DNA from: Arenibacter antarcticus
Lineage (GTDB): Bacteria; Bacteroidota; Bacteroidia; Flavobacteriales; Flavobacteriaceae
Assembly (NCBI RefSeq): GCF_041320605.1
Contig: NZ_CP166679.1
Location: 2,466,001 to 2,530,000 of the forward strand
Direction: 5' to 3'
DNA length: 64,000 nucleotides
Positions 52,401 to 59,342 of this stretch are shown piece after piece. A model generated the notes under the pieces. It did no database searches. It was not told where the DNA came from and was given only the letters and a program-made list of their open reading frames with translations. The position numbers were made by a program, and so were the translations under genes. Numbering within the stretch: the stretch's first letter is position 1; each line of letters opens with the position of its first letter.

Positions 52401-52874
52401 GGTCATGGTAATTTGTATACTGCGGAGGAATTTTCGGATTTTGTTTTTAGGTTCGACTTTAAACTTACCCCAGGGGCCAACAATGGTCTAGGTATCCATG
52501 CGCCTTTGAAAGGAGATGTTGCTTATATGGGTAAGGAATTGCAGATTCTAGACGATACGGCAGATATCTATGCCAATTTAGAACCTTACCAATATCATGG
52601 CTCCGTTTACGGGATCATAGCTGCCAAAAAGGGAGCGTTAAATCCGGTTGGGGAATGGAATTCCCAAGAAGTAATCGTTAAAGGAGATGCTGTAAAAATC
52701 ACCCTAAACGGACAAGTAATCTTGGATGGGAATATGAAAGAAGCCTCTAAAAACGGCACTTTGGATAAGAAAAATCACCCAGGATTGTTAAGGAACAAAG
52801 GGCATATTGCCTTCTTGGGCCATGGCGCAGAATTGGCGTTTAGAAATATTAGAATCAAGGATTTGGCTAAATAA
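49473..52874 (+). CDS. HEAT-repeat protein with two C-terminal DUF1080 (3-keto-disaccharide hydrolase) domains
   Basis: 1133 residues. Signal peptide about 1-23 (VGAQVINAQ). Helical HEAT-like repeats fill about 120-640 (e.g. NAILEAAKDAETNKLADLIDALG, VVQRKALMAMANIANPNSYGELENWA). Two DUF1080 domains follow: about 728-925 (FVSIFNGVDFDGWEG, WKITEGGDSGIYLRGTPQVQIWD) and about 941-1130 (FKSLLNGRDLDHW, FDFKLTPGANNGLGIHAP, FRNIRIKDL). DUF1080 (PF06439) includes 3-keto-glycoside hydrolases. Both copies keep the NG-DLDxW entry and the Asp/Glu-rich core. Last gene of the unit; a terminator follows. Confidence 0.87.
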   Translation: MNNIYKTISVLLLFVGAQVINAQDNRTLDTKVADVLAQLPTADLGHTDRLMQEVIGLGENGILKFTDMLVPLGTGNDTKARYAINSLAIYNGGLESKIQNGVVENALLKALDKASDKEVKTFLIDRLIFSGTDTSISALSSYLQTSDMYKPALAALTSIGTDKAANAILEAAKDAETNKLADLIDALGVLKFAPSEAVLHTALTSPSKVVQRKALMAMANIANPNSYGELENWASKSNYRLDETNSILAFIHYGNRLQEKGDKALSNDVAKKLLKNCKNEDQLHFRSAGVHILSENEGSSITKVLLKESRNKNIAYVGAVLDAAGEDLSSAEVAKWAKQYKKSSAETKPLIVRMLANSKDEAVFQSVVLRAVKDKDVAVRTAGIKALSYQEKDKAFPVLFSSLKMASSPEEYLAIEETLLRLGNAKDNQLLADQLPTVGEDAKVVLVNVLSARDAKNQFNTLLEQLGKGSEKVNSAIYSALPSIASDKDLTILIGLLDKTDTSDQVGNIQKALLGIVNAGNGKFSNELYNAYGEATDKSKLLPVLASLSSEKALELVSDQLLNGNESERVIALNALANWKNNDAIPYLFQSTKNAVDGEIRKKSFENYLSKVVRSDYPADQKLLLVRKLMPEAKSTVEKKQVLRAAQRIKTFLSLVFVSEYLNEEALLTTASNAAIAIALPTPGVKDGLSGEVVRDIVSRSVDNLTGPDSQYIKIDVKEFLDKMPNEKGFVSIFNGVDFDGWEGLVQNPIARSKMSAKKLAQEQAKANAQMMRDWYIEDGVIGFKGEGYNNICTVKDYADFEMIVDWKITEGGDSGIYLRGTPQVQIWDIALVKVGAQVGSGGLYNNQKHETKPLVVADNPIDEWNTFRIKMIGDRVTVHLNGVLVTDNVVLENYWDRKQAIFAKEAIELQAHGEDLGFRNIYVREISSGDDQLTEAEKKEGFKSLLNGRDLDHWIGNKTDYIMENNELLVRPKQGGHGNLYTAEEFSDFVFRFDFKLTPGANNGLGIHAPLKGDVAYMGKELQILDDTADIYANLEPYQYHGSVYGIIAAKKGALNPVGEWNSQEVIVKGDAVKITLNGQVILDGNMKEASKNGTLDKKNHPGLLRNKGHIAFLGHGAELAFRNIRIKDLAK

Positions 52875-52894
52875 CCGTAGCTAACATTTTATTA

Positions 52895-52940
52895 GTCGGA
52901 AGTTTTGGGAATGATCGTTCCCAAGGCTTCCGATTTTTTT
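52895..52940 (+). terminator. Intrinsic terminator after the DUF1080 gene
   Basis: TCGGAAG...GGGAA-TGATCG-TTCCC...CTTCCGA followed by T7: a two-part stem with a T tract, 21 nt after the stop. Confidence 0.85.
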
Positions 52941-53005
52941 ATGCAGTATAGTGTCTATTTTCTGTAATGTATAAGGTAAGTATCATAGATAAAAGCCATC
53001 TGTGA

Positions 53006-55567
53006 TTAGAAATTCATGCGGAAACTTACATTGGGCGTAACTCCCAATGAACCTCGCTTTATAGTTTCTATCTCGTTTTGGTCGTTTAGGCGATAATAGG
53101 TATTCAGAATATTTTTTTTGTTCAAAATATTTAATACAGAAGCTCCAAAGGAAGCCTTTGTTCTATTTCCGATTTTAAAACTATAGATAAAAGAGGCATC
53201 TGCCCTTAGATAATCAGAAAGTCGGCTGCTATTAGGGTCCGCATAATTTATTCTACTAGGGAAAGTGGTATTGTCTATGGGATTGTCTCCCTCCTGTGGT
53301 TGGGTATATGGTTTTCCCGTTCGGTAGTTAGCCCCAAGTCCGACCCTAAATTTTTTATAGGTATAGGTGCCAGCAAAAGTAAACGTATGTCTTATATCGA
53401 GATTGTTAGGGAATTTATGGGGGACTAAGTCGTCAAAATAATAATTGTTAAGGTTGTAAGTATAGCTTAGCCAAGTGCTATAGGTATTCATATTTTTATT
53501 GATCAAAAATTCGACTCCAGAAACGTCGTAGCTTCCGATTTCGCCCCTAAATTGGTCTTTATTCTGGAAACCTTGTGTTGCAGTGCTAATGCCCTCCACT
53601 TTTTTGTAAAACCCTTCCAGTCCAACATATAAACTATTCCTTTCATAATTAATCCCCAAGGAGGCTTGTTTGCTCTTGGTGATTGGTAGCGTTTGGTCAT
53701 CAGATAAGATCCACCTTCTTTTTTCTATACCCAAGAAATTTTGTTCTAAATCAATAATCTGGTTGGTAGTTTGACTTTTAAATTCTCCCAATACCTCAAT
53801 CTTTAGGTCTTGGGTTATCGCGTAGTTGAGGTTTAGCCGGGGTTCTAGTATTAGGTCATCAAAGGTGGCAAAAGTCTTTAAGTTCTTAATGTAATTTAAT
53901 CGGATTCCTCCCCTGGCAAACCATTTGGAGTTGGGAGATTTAAACCCTAATTCTGAAAATAAGGAATGTGTAAGGATTACCCCTTTTATATTGCTCCTAA
54001 AAGCAGGTTGTGTTACAAGGGTGCGATTGGTGATCCCCGTTTCGTTCAGTTGGTATCCGTTACTCCAATTTAGGGTGGAGTTCAGTTTGTAATTGGTATT
54101 TAATTTAAGGGCCTTTTCCAATACTTGGTTATTCTGAAATAGTTGCTGTGCCTCGGAAACTATATTCTGCGCATCTAAGTTATAGCGGGTGTAATAAAGG
54201 TTTAAGTGGGAGCTGAACCTTTGGGTCCAGTTGCTTTGTAAACTCCCGCCAAAGGACAGGTTGTTCTGTTTTAAAAGGCTTTGTCTGTGGTCTGTATCAG
54301 TAGTCTCGTTGTAATTGAGGTTGTTGTTTATATGGATAAAACTAAGACGTACCTTTTGCTTTTCATTGATGTCATAAAGGAGCTTCCCGGTAATATCATA
54401 AAAATAGAAATCCTCCTCGCGAGTTAAATCGCTATTATCTTCCACATTGTTGTTTTCCGTTACTTCACTATCTTGAAAGGCCTTTTCAAAAAATCGGTCA
54501 TAAGTTGGGGTTTTTATAAAATCAGTAGTAGATCGTCTTCCCGAAAATTGAAAGGAGACGTTGTTGGATAATGGAACATTTCCGTATACATCTCCGCTCA
54601 ATAAATTAAATCCCGCTCCTCCTACAAAAGTTTTTCTGACTTTGTTTTCGGTCTGAATATTGATTACACTACTTACCCCATCTCCATATTCAACACTGGT
54701 TCCATTTTTTATAAGGGTGACCTTCTCGGTTAAATAGGGATTGAAGGCGGAAATTAATCCGAAAAAATGTCCTGATTGATACATTTTTATACCATCCCAT
54801 AAAATTAGGTTTTGGTCATTGGTCCCGCCCCTTACATTGATATCTGATACCGTTTCGTCTACACTTTTTATTCCTGGAAGGGCCTGTATGGTCTGTAACA
54901 CGTCTGGTTCAATAAGTCCGGGTAAAATTCCGAATTTCCCCGTATTTATTGTAATACTGGCATCTTGTTCTTTATTGATCCCTGTTGTTAGGAACTGATA
55001 TACGACTACCTCTTTCAGTTCCTGATAGATGGTAGTTAAAGGAATTTTACGGCATGGGTCTGTTTGTGAGAACTCTTCTGCGCTTAAAAAAATGGTCTTA
55101 AACCCTATATGTTTTATGACGATATTGGCATTTCTAGGCACATCCGTTAGGTGAAATTGACCGTTCGCATCAGTAATTACGTTAGTTTTGGTGCCCAAAA
55201 CTTCAACTGTAGCACTTGGAATGGTGTTGTTTTCAAAATTTTCTACTACAAAACCACAGAGATCAACTAATGGGTTTTTGACAATGGTGTAGTAACGGTC
55301 ATTAAGTTTGGTGATGCTGAGGCCTGTTTGGGCTTCAAGATCAGTAAGTATCCCTTCCAATGTTTTGGTTGTGGGAATGGTAATCTTAATGGAGCGAACA
55401 TCGGCATCTATAAATGAGAACTTAACGTTGTGTTCCCTTTCCAATTGCTCTATATAGGAAATAAGTGGTGCTAATGTGGGAGTACTTTCCTGAGCCCTTC
55501 CCAAAAAAGATAGTAGGAAGAGGTGAAGATAGATAAGAATTACAAAGTAATTATGGCATTTCGGCAT
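53006..55567 (-). CDS. TonB-dependent outer-membrane receptor with N-terminal STN domain (FecA-like)
   Basis: 853 residues. Signal peptide about 1-25. An STN/secretin-type domain about 30-95 (EHNVKFSFIDADVRSIKITIP) that contacts FecR, then a CarbopepD-reg beta domain about 105-185 (CGFVVENFENNTIPSATVEVLGTKTNV), a plug about 210-320 (DVLQTIQALPGIKSVDETVSDINVRGGTNDQNLILWDGIKMY) and a barrel ending in NVSFRMNF. Such receptors import a ligand and also report it through FecR to an ECF sigma factor. It overlaps fecR by 17 nt. There is no SusD partner here; ligand unknown (siderophore, cofactor or peptide). Confidence 0.9.
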   Translation of the reverse strand: MPKCHNYFVILIYLHLFLLSFLGRAQESTPTLAPLISYIEQLEREHNVKFSFIDADVRSIKITIPTTKTLEGILTDLEAQTGLSITKLNDRYYTIVKNPLVDLCGFVVENFENNTIPSATVEVLGTKTNVITDANGQFHLTDVPRNANIVIKHIGFKTIFLSAEEFSQTDPCRKIPLTTIYQELKEVVVYQFLTTGINKEQDASITINTGKFGILPGLIEPDVLQTIQALPGIKSVDETVSDINVRGGTNDQNLILWDGIKMYQSGHFFGLISAFNPYLTEKVTLIKNGTSVEYGDGVSSVINIQTENKVRKTFVGGAGFNLLSGDVYGNVPLSNNVSFQFSGRRSTTDFIKTPTYDRFFEKAFQDSEVTENNNVEDNSDLTREEDFYFYDITGKLLYDINEKQKVRLSFIHINNNLNYNETTDTDHRQSLLKQNNLSFGGSLQSNWTQRFSSHLNLYYTRYNLDAQNIVSEAQQLFQNNQVLEKALKLNTNYKLNSTLNWSNGYQLNETGITNRTLVTQPAFRSNIKGVILTHSLFSELGFKSPNSKWFARGGIRLNYIKNLKTFATFDDLILEPRLNLNYAITQDLKIEVLGEFKSQTTNQIIDLEQNFLGIEKRRWILSDDQTLPITKSKQASLGINYERNSLYVGLEGFYKKVEGISTATQGFQNKDQFRGEIGSYDVSGVEFLINKNMNTYSTWLSYTYNLNNYYFDDLVPHKFPNNLDIRHTFTFAGTYTYKKFRVGLGANYRTGKPYTQPQEGDNPIDNTTFPSRINYADPNSSRLSDYLRADASFIYSFKIGNRTKASFGASVLNILNKKNILNTYYRLNDQNEIETIKRGSLGVTPNVSFRMNF

Positions 55568-56459
55568 AGAACAGCACTTTTTCCCCTTCTATTTTAAATT
55601 TCATGCCAGAAGGTGCACTTATACTTCTCAACGCTAAATTTTTATCGGTATTGCTGAATGACCCGGTAAATAATTGATCTATGTCTAGATTTTCGGTAGT
55701 TACTTCCAAATTAAACTGCCTTTGAAATTCATCTAAGACAAATTTTAGGGGGATACTTTTAAAAGTACTCTCCTGTTTTAACCATGATGGTTGACTGTAG
55801 CCTGCTACTTCTGATGTTTTTAGTTGGCCATCTACAACCACAAGGGCATGGCCTGCGGGAAGTTTTATTTCCTTTTTGTTATAGAGAACGCTGACCAATC
55901 CCTCATAACAGCTAACTTCAAAAAAGTTTTTTCTGTTTTCTACATTAAACTGGGTGCCTAGAACTGTTACCGTACCGTTATCCGTAGTTACAGTGAAGCG
56001 TTCACCTTTGGCAACCTTAAAGAACGCTTCCCCTTTTAAGTCTATATTTCGTTTCTGGTTCCAATTTTTCTTGCTGTAGGAAATTTGGGATTCTGCATTT
56101 AATTGTACCTCGGAAGCATCGGGGAGGATGATTGCTGCACGTTCTGCATATTGGGTGCTTACGGTTTGGTCCAAAGTGGAATTATAGAAATATGAAACTC
56201 CAAGGATTAATGCAATTACCGCTGCAATACGAAGGTATTTTTTATACGGGTTTAAAGAAACTACCTTTCCTGTAGTACCTTGTTTCCTATTGTATAGGTC
56301 TCTTTTGGCTTTTGCCATATCAAATTCAGGAGCTTCCATGGTATCACAGGCATCCACAATATTTTTATAGGTAACATATTCCTTAGTCTCCTTAAATTTG
56401 GCGACCTCCTCTGCGGAAAGCTCGTTGTTGAGCCATTTTGCTAGATAATTCTCTTCCAT
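55551..56459 (-). CDS. FecR family anti-sigma factor
   Basis: 302 residues. Cytoplasmic N-terminal sigma-binding helices (1-85), TM helix about 90-108 (LRIAAVIALILGVSYFYNS), then the periplasmic FecR domain (RAAIILPDASEVQLNAESQISY, GEAFFKVAKGERFTVTTDNGTVTVLGTQFNVEN) and a C-terminal STN-like repeat (LKFVLDEFQRQFNLEVTTENLDIDQLFTGSF). It holds the sigma factor until the receptor binds ligand. A 390-nt spacer, unusually large, separates it from the sigma gene. Confidence 0.92.
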   Translation of the reverse strand: MEENYLAKWLNNELSAEEVAKFKETKEYVTYKNIVDACDTMEAPEFDMAKAKRDLYNRKQGTTGKVVSLNPYKKYLRIAAVIALILGVSYFYNSTLDQTVSTQYAERAAIILPDASEVQLNAESQISYSKKNWNQKRNIDLKGEAFFKVAKGERFTVTTDNGTVTVLGTQFNVENRKNFFEVSCYEGLVSVLYNKKEIKLPAGHALVVVDGQLKTSEVAGYSQPSWLKQESTFKSIPLKFVLDEFQRQFNLEVTTENLDIDQLFTGSFSNTDKNLALRSISAPSGMKFKIEGEKVLFYAEMP

Positions 56460-56849
56460 GGTGTTCAGCTTTATATCGGTATAACAACTTAATTGATGAA
56501 AACCCTACTTTATTATTAGTATTTAGATATTAGTATGGAGCATTGAGATTTTAGTATTGAGGTGTGGTGTTCATCTTAACCTTATGATTTCATTTCAGTA
56601 ATCAGACTAAATGAGAGCTTCAAAGCTTTTTATTGAGTTCGCCTACCGATAGGTAAGCGTAGTTGAAATCACTTTCAATCAACAATTAGTTGTGCTGAGA
56701 TATGGTTTTCATCATAACTCCTTAACAGTAATCAATGGTCAACGAACAACTAAATCAATCAATAAACAATATGAAGTGAGCATAATTCCGCAATAACTAG
56801 TAAATTATTCATTTCTCACTACCTTGTACTTAGTATTCAATACCACTTT
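56460..56849. repeat. 390-nt spacer between fecR and the ECF sigma gene, low complexity with a palindrome
   Basis: No open frame. It is made of short degenerate words (TAGTATTTAGATATTAGTATGG, TTTTAGTATTGAGG, TACTTAGTATTCAATACC, CAATCAACAA, AATCAATCAATAAACAATATG). A 20-nt imperfect palindrome CGCCTACC-GATA-GGTAAGCG is at 56640-56659. The ECF target promoter for fecR-receptor should lie here but has no consensus I can name. Confidence 0.5.
56640..56659. repeat. 20-nt imperfect palindrome (CGCYTACC GATA GGTARGCG)
   Basis: Eight-bp arms with a single mismatch pair around GATA. It lies between GAGTTCG and GTAGTTGAAATC, a context like the REP-type repeats often seen between genes in Flavobacteriaceae. 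Alternatively an operator. Confidence 0.4.
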
Positions 56850-57362
56850 TTAAATTCCATCAATCTGCTCCCTAAGTGTTTTTAAGGCCAGATGCATTCT
56901 TTTTTCTATCGCCTTTACGCTTACTCCTTCCATCTCAGCAATCTCGGCATATTTTTTTCCATCTATACGGTTCAGTAAAAATGTGGTGCGTTGGTTTTCT
57001 GGAAGATCTTGGAGCGCTTTGTCCAATTTTTCCTTAAATTCCTGCTGTTCCATGATAAATTCTGGAGACTCGTATTCCGTATTCTGGGTTTGTGCCCTAT
57101 GTTTTAAACGCACCTTTTCTGCCTTTATCACATTGAGATACAAATTGTTAGCTACGGTGTAAACAAAGGATTTGGCTTTATCGGGAGAAACTTTAGAGCA
57201 ATTTTCCCAAAGCTTTATAAAGGCCTCTTGTACGGCATCATAGGCTTTTTCCTCATTGCCAAACTTATAATATATGTAATTAAAAACCGTTTTAGAATGG
57301 GTGCTAAAGATAGAAGCGTAGACTTCATCCTCGCATACATTAGTAATAGTATCTGTTTTCAA
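56850..57362 (-). CDS. ECF-type RNA polymerase sigma factor
   Basis: 170 residues. Region 2 about 20-85 (VFNYIYYKFGNEEKAYDAVQEAFIKLWENCSK; then SFVYTVANNLYLNVIKAEKVR). Region 4 about 115-165 (LPENQRTTFLLNRIDGKKYAEIAEMEGVSVKAIEKRMHLALKTLRE), a helix-turn-helix for -35-type recognition. FecI-like; it probably drives the fecR-receptor genes downstream. A TATCTTTG box lies upstream at 57377-57384. Confidence 0.93.
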   Translation of the reverse strand: MKTDTITNVCEDEVYASIFSTHSKTVFNYIYYKFGNEEKAYDAVQEAFIKLWENCSKVSPDKAKSFVYTVANNLYLNVIKAEKVRLKHRAQTQNTEYESPEFIMEQQEFKEKLDKALQDLPENQRTTFLLNRIDGKKYAEIAEMEGVSVKAIEKRMHLALKTLREQIDGI

Positions 57363-57376
57363 TCTCTTGTTTTGCC

Positions 57377-57384
57377 CAAAGATA
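57377..57384 (-). promoter_or_regulatory. Possible -7 element of the ECF sigma gene
   Basis: Minus strand TATCTTTG (TAnnTTTG), 15 nt before the start codon; no TTTG at the -33 place. Confidence 0.4.
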
Positions 57385-57464
57385 TTTTAAAATAATTAAT
57401 AATCGGGGTAGGGTATTTTAAAAGTTGATTGTTAAAGAGGTATAATACGAAAAACCAAATAGAA

Positions 57465-59201
57465 ATGAAAAAGCCGACTTTATATTTTTTATACACTTGT
57501 ACGCTTATGGTGTTCATTTGTCTTGGTGCTTGCCAGAAGGAATTTGAAGACCTGCCAGAACAAAATAATCAGGAAGCTATTAATGCTAGTTCTAATACGG
57601 CACAATTAATTAAAGGCGCTTCCTCAAAAGATGGTTCTTATGACAATATTGTGGATGGAGCCAGTTGTTTCTCTATCAACTTTCCCTATGTTGTAAATAT
57701 TAACGGCTTAAATGTTAATCTTAAGACAGTGAATGATCTGGAACTGATTAAAGGCCTATTGGGTGAAAACGATGATGATTTGGATATACGCTTTCCAATC
57801 ATCGTCACCTTAGCGGATTATAGTGAAATTGTCCTAACGGATGAGGACCAATTGGAGGAGCTTGTAGAAGCATGTCAGGTATTGGGTGATGAGGATAGTA
57901 TTGATTGTGTAAGCTTTATGTATCCTTTTAAAGTATTCTCTTTTGATATCACTTTTCAGCAAACAGGCAGTGTGTCCGTAAAGAATGATATGGAGTTAAG
58001 ACGTTATTTTGATAATTTGGATGATGATGACCTTATTAGCTTTCAGTTTCCAATTTCCTTGAAATTATATAATGACATTGAGTTTGTGGTCCATAATAAT
58101 GCAGAAATGACCGACGTTATAGAGAGCGCCAAGAAAAATTGTGATGATGATGATGATGATGACGAGTTTTCAAAGCAAGAATTGAATGCGTATCTAGGAG
58201 CCTGCCCCTTGTTAATGAAAGAAGTGATTGCCAATGGAAAATACCAGACTACCCAATACCTAGAAAACGTGATGAGGTTTGAGGCAGATGGTACCGTTGC
58301 TCTAAATAATAGTACGGGGAATACCGTAACTGGTAGTTGGAGTACGGTTAAGGTTGGCTCTAAGGTGAAATTGAAATTGGATTTTAATGAACTGGTAGAT
58401 TTATCTTTAGAATGGTTTGTATATGATATTGGAGGTGATAGAATAAAATTAATTGCCAAAGACGGAAATAGGATAATCTTGAAAAAAGGATGTGATATTA
58501 TAAATAATGATCCCGAAGTTTTAAGGGAGCTTTTAAAGGAATGTAGTTGGGTTATTAGTAAAGTGAAGGTAGATGATGAGGAATTGAAAAGGTTATTGGG
58601 TTATGAATTCATCATTATGGCAGATGGTGGGGCTACTATATCCAACGGAACTATCATCAAGGATGGAACTTGGGAAGTTGCCAGTAACTCCCAAGGACGT
58701 TTGGTTATGATGCTAGATATAGCAGATGAAACCGCCCTTAATTTTGAATGGTTGTTGTCTGACCTTGAAGATGAGCGCTTAGAGTTTAATATGGGTGACG
58801 ATGATTACGAACTTGTTTTAGAGAAAATCTGTACGGCTAATATTGCAGATGTCGATGCTGTTGAGATTAGGGATATTTTGAAGGTAGACAAATGGGTGGT
58901 GTCTAAATACTTGGATGATGGTGAAGACGAAACCTCAAATTATGCCAATTTCGATTTCACCTTTTCAGCCCTTGCGGTAGTAACCGTTTCTTCTAATGCA
59001 CTTCCCGTGCACTTAGGATTATGGAAAGTCATTAAAAATAGCGATAATCAGTTGAAATGCTATCTCAATTTTGGGTCGGTGGGTTCCTTGAAAGAGCTTA
59101 CGAATAATTGGAGGGTGGTTTCCTTCAGTGGTAACAGGCTAGAGTTAAGGGATAAAGACGACGATGGTAGTGCGAATATTTTAATTTTTGAAAAAAAATA
59201 A
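57465..59201 (+). CDS. Putative lipoprotein with duplicated N-terminal domains and tandem lipocalin-like repeats
   Basis: 578 residues from ATG 57465; a TTG at 57429 would add 12. Lipobox LGAC, Cys 23. Two related N-terminal repeats, about 68-136 and 148-226, both with C-x-S-F/I...YPF/FPY-x-V, LDD-type acidic turns, FPIxxxLxDxxEIV, and a closing Cys. A seven-Asp tract (about 227-234) follows. Then three lipocalin-like repeats of about 95-110 residues (starts near 247, 355 and 465), each with W-x-(I/V)-x-K, GxW-x-V, L-F/W-x-x-S/D-x-x-x-x-R-(L/I)-E/K. Divergent from the ECF sigma gene, suggesting a linked role, for example ligand binding at the cell surface. Function unknown. Confidence 0.75.
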   Translation: MKKPTLYFLYTCTLMVFICLGACQKEFEDLPEQNNQEAINASSNTAQLIKGASSKDGSYDNIVDGASCFSINFPYVVNINGLNVNLKTVNDLELIKGLLGENDDDLDIRFPIIVTLADYSEIVLTDEDQLEELVEACQVLGDEDSIDCVSFMYPFKVFSFDITFQQTGSVSVKNDMELRRYFDNLDDDDLISFQFPISLKLYNDIEFVVHNNAEMTDVIESAKKNCDDDDDDDEFSKQELNAYLGACPLLMKEVIANGKYQTTQYLENVMRFEADGTVALNNSTGNTVTGSWSTVKVGSKVKLKLDFNELVDLSLEWFVYDIGGDRIKLIAKDGNRIILKKGCDIINNDPEVLRELLKECSWVISKVKVDDEELKRLLGYEFIIMADGGATISNGTIIKDGTWEVASNSQGRLVMMLDIADETALNFEWLLSDLEDERLEFNMGDDDYELVLEKICTANIADVDAVEIRDILKVDKWVVSKYLDDGEDETSNYANFDFTFSALAVVTVSSNALPVHLGLWKVIKNSDNQLKCYLNFGSVGSLKELTNNWRVVSFSGNRLELRDKDDDGSANILIFEKK

Positions 59202-59226
59202 CCGAATTTGCCCCAAGTTTTTTGTG

Positions 59227-59262
59227 AAAAAGGGTAGTCTCTTTATGGGATTACCCTTTTTT
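59227..59262 (+). terminator. Intrinsic terminator after the lipoprotein gene
   Basis: AAAAAGGGTAGTC, an 8-nt loop, GGATTACCCTTTTTT: 13-bp stem with one G-T pair, ending in T6. Confidence 0.85.
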
Positions 59263-59309
59263 GCATTTATATTTTGTATCTCAAACTTCACACTTCCCTT
59301 ACTTATTCT

Positions 59310-59317
59310 TAAATTTG
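59310..59317 (+). promoter_or_regulatory. Possible -7 element of the ffh promoter
   Basis: TAAATTTG (TAnnTTTG), 25 nt before the ffh ATG; the -33 position reads TTCA. Confidence 0.35.
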
Positions 59318-59342
59318 CGCATTCCTGTTAATACAGAAAACT

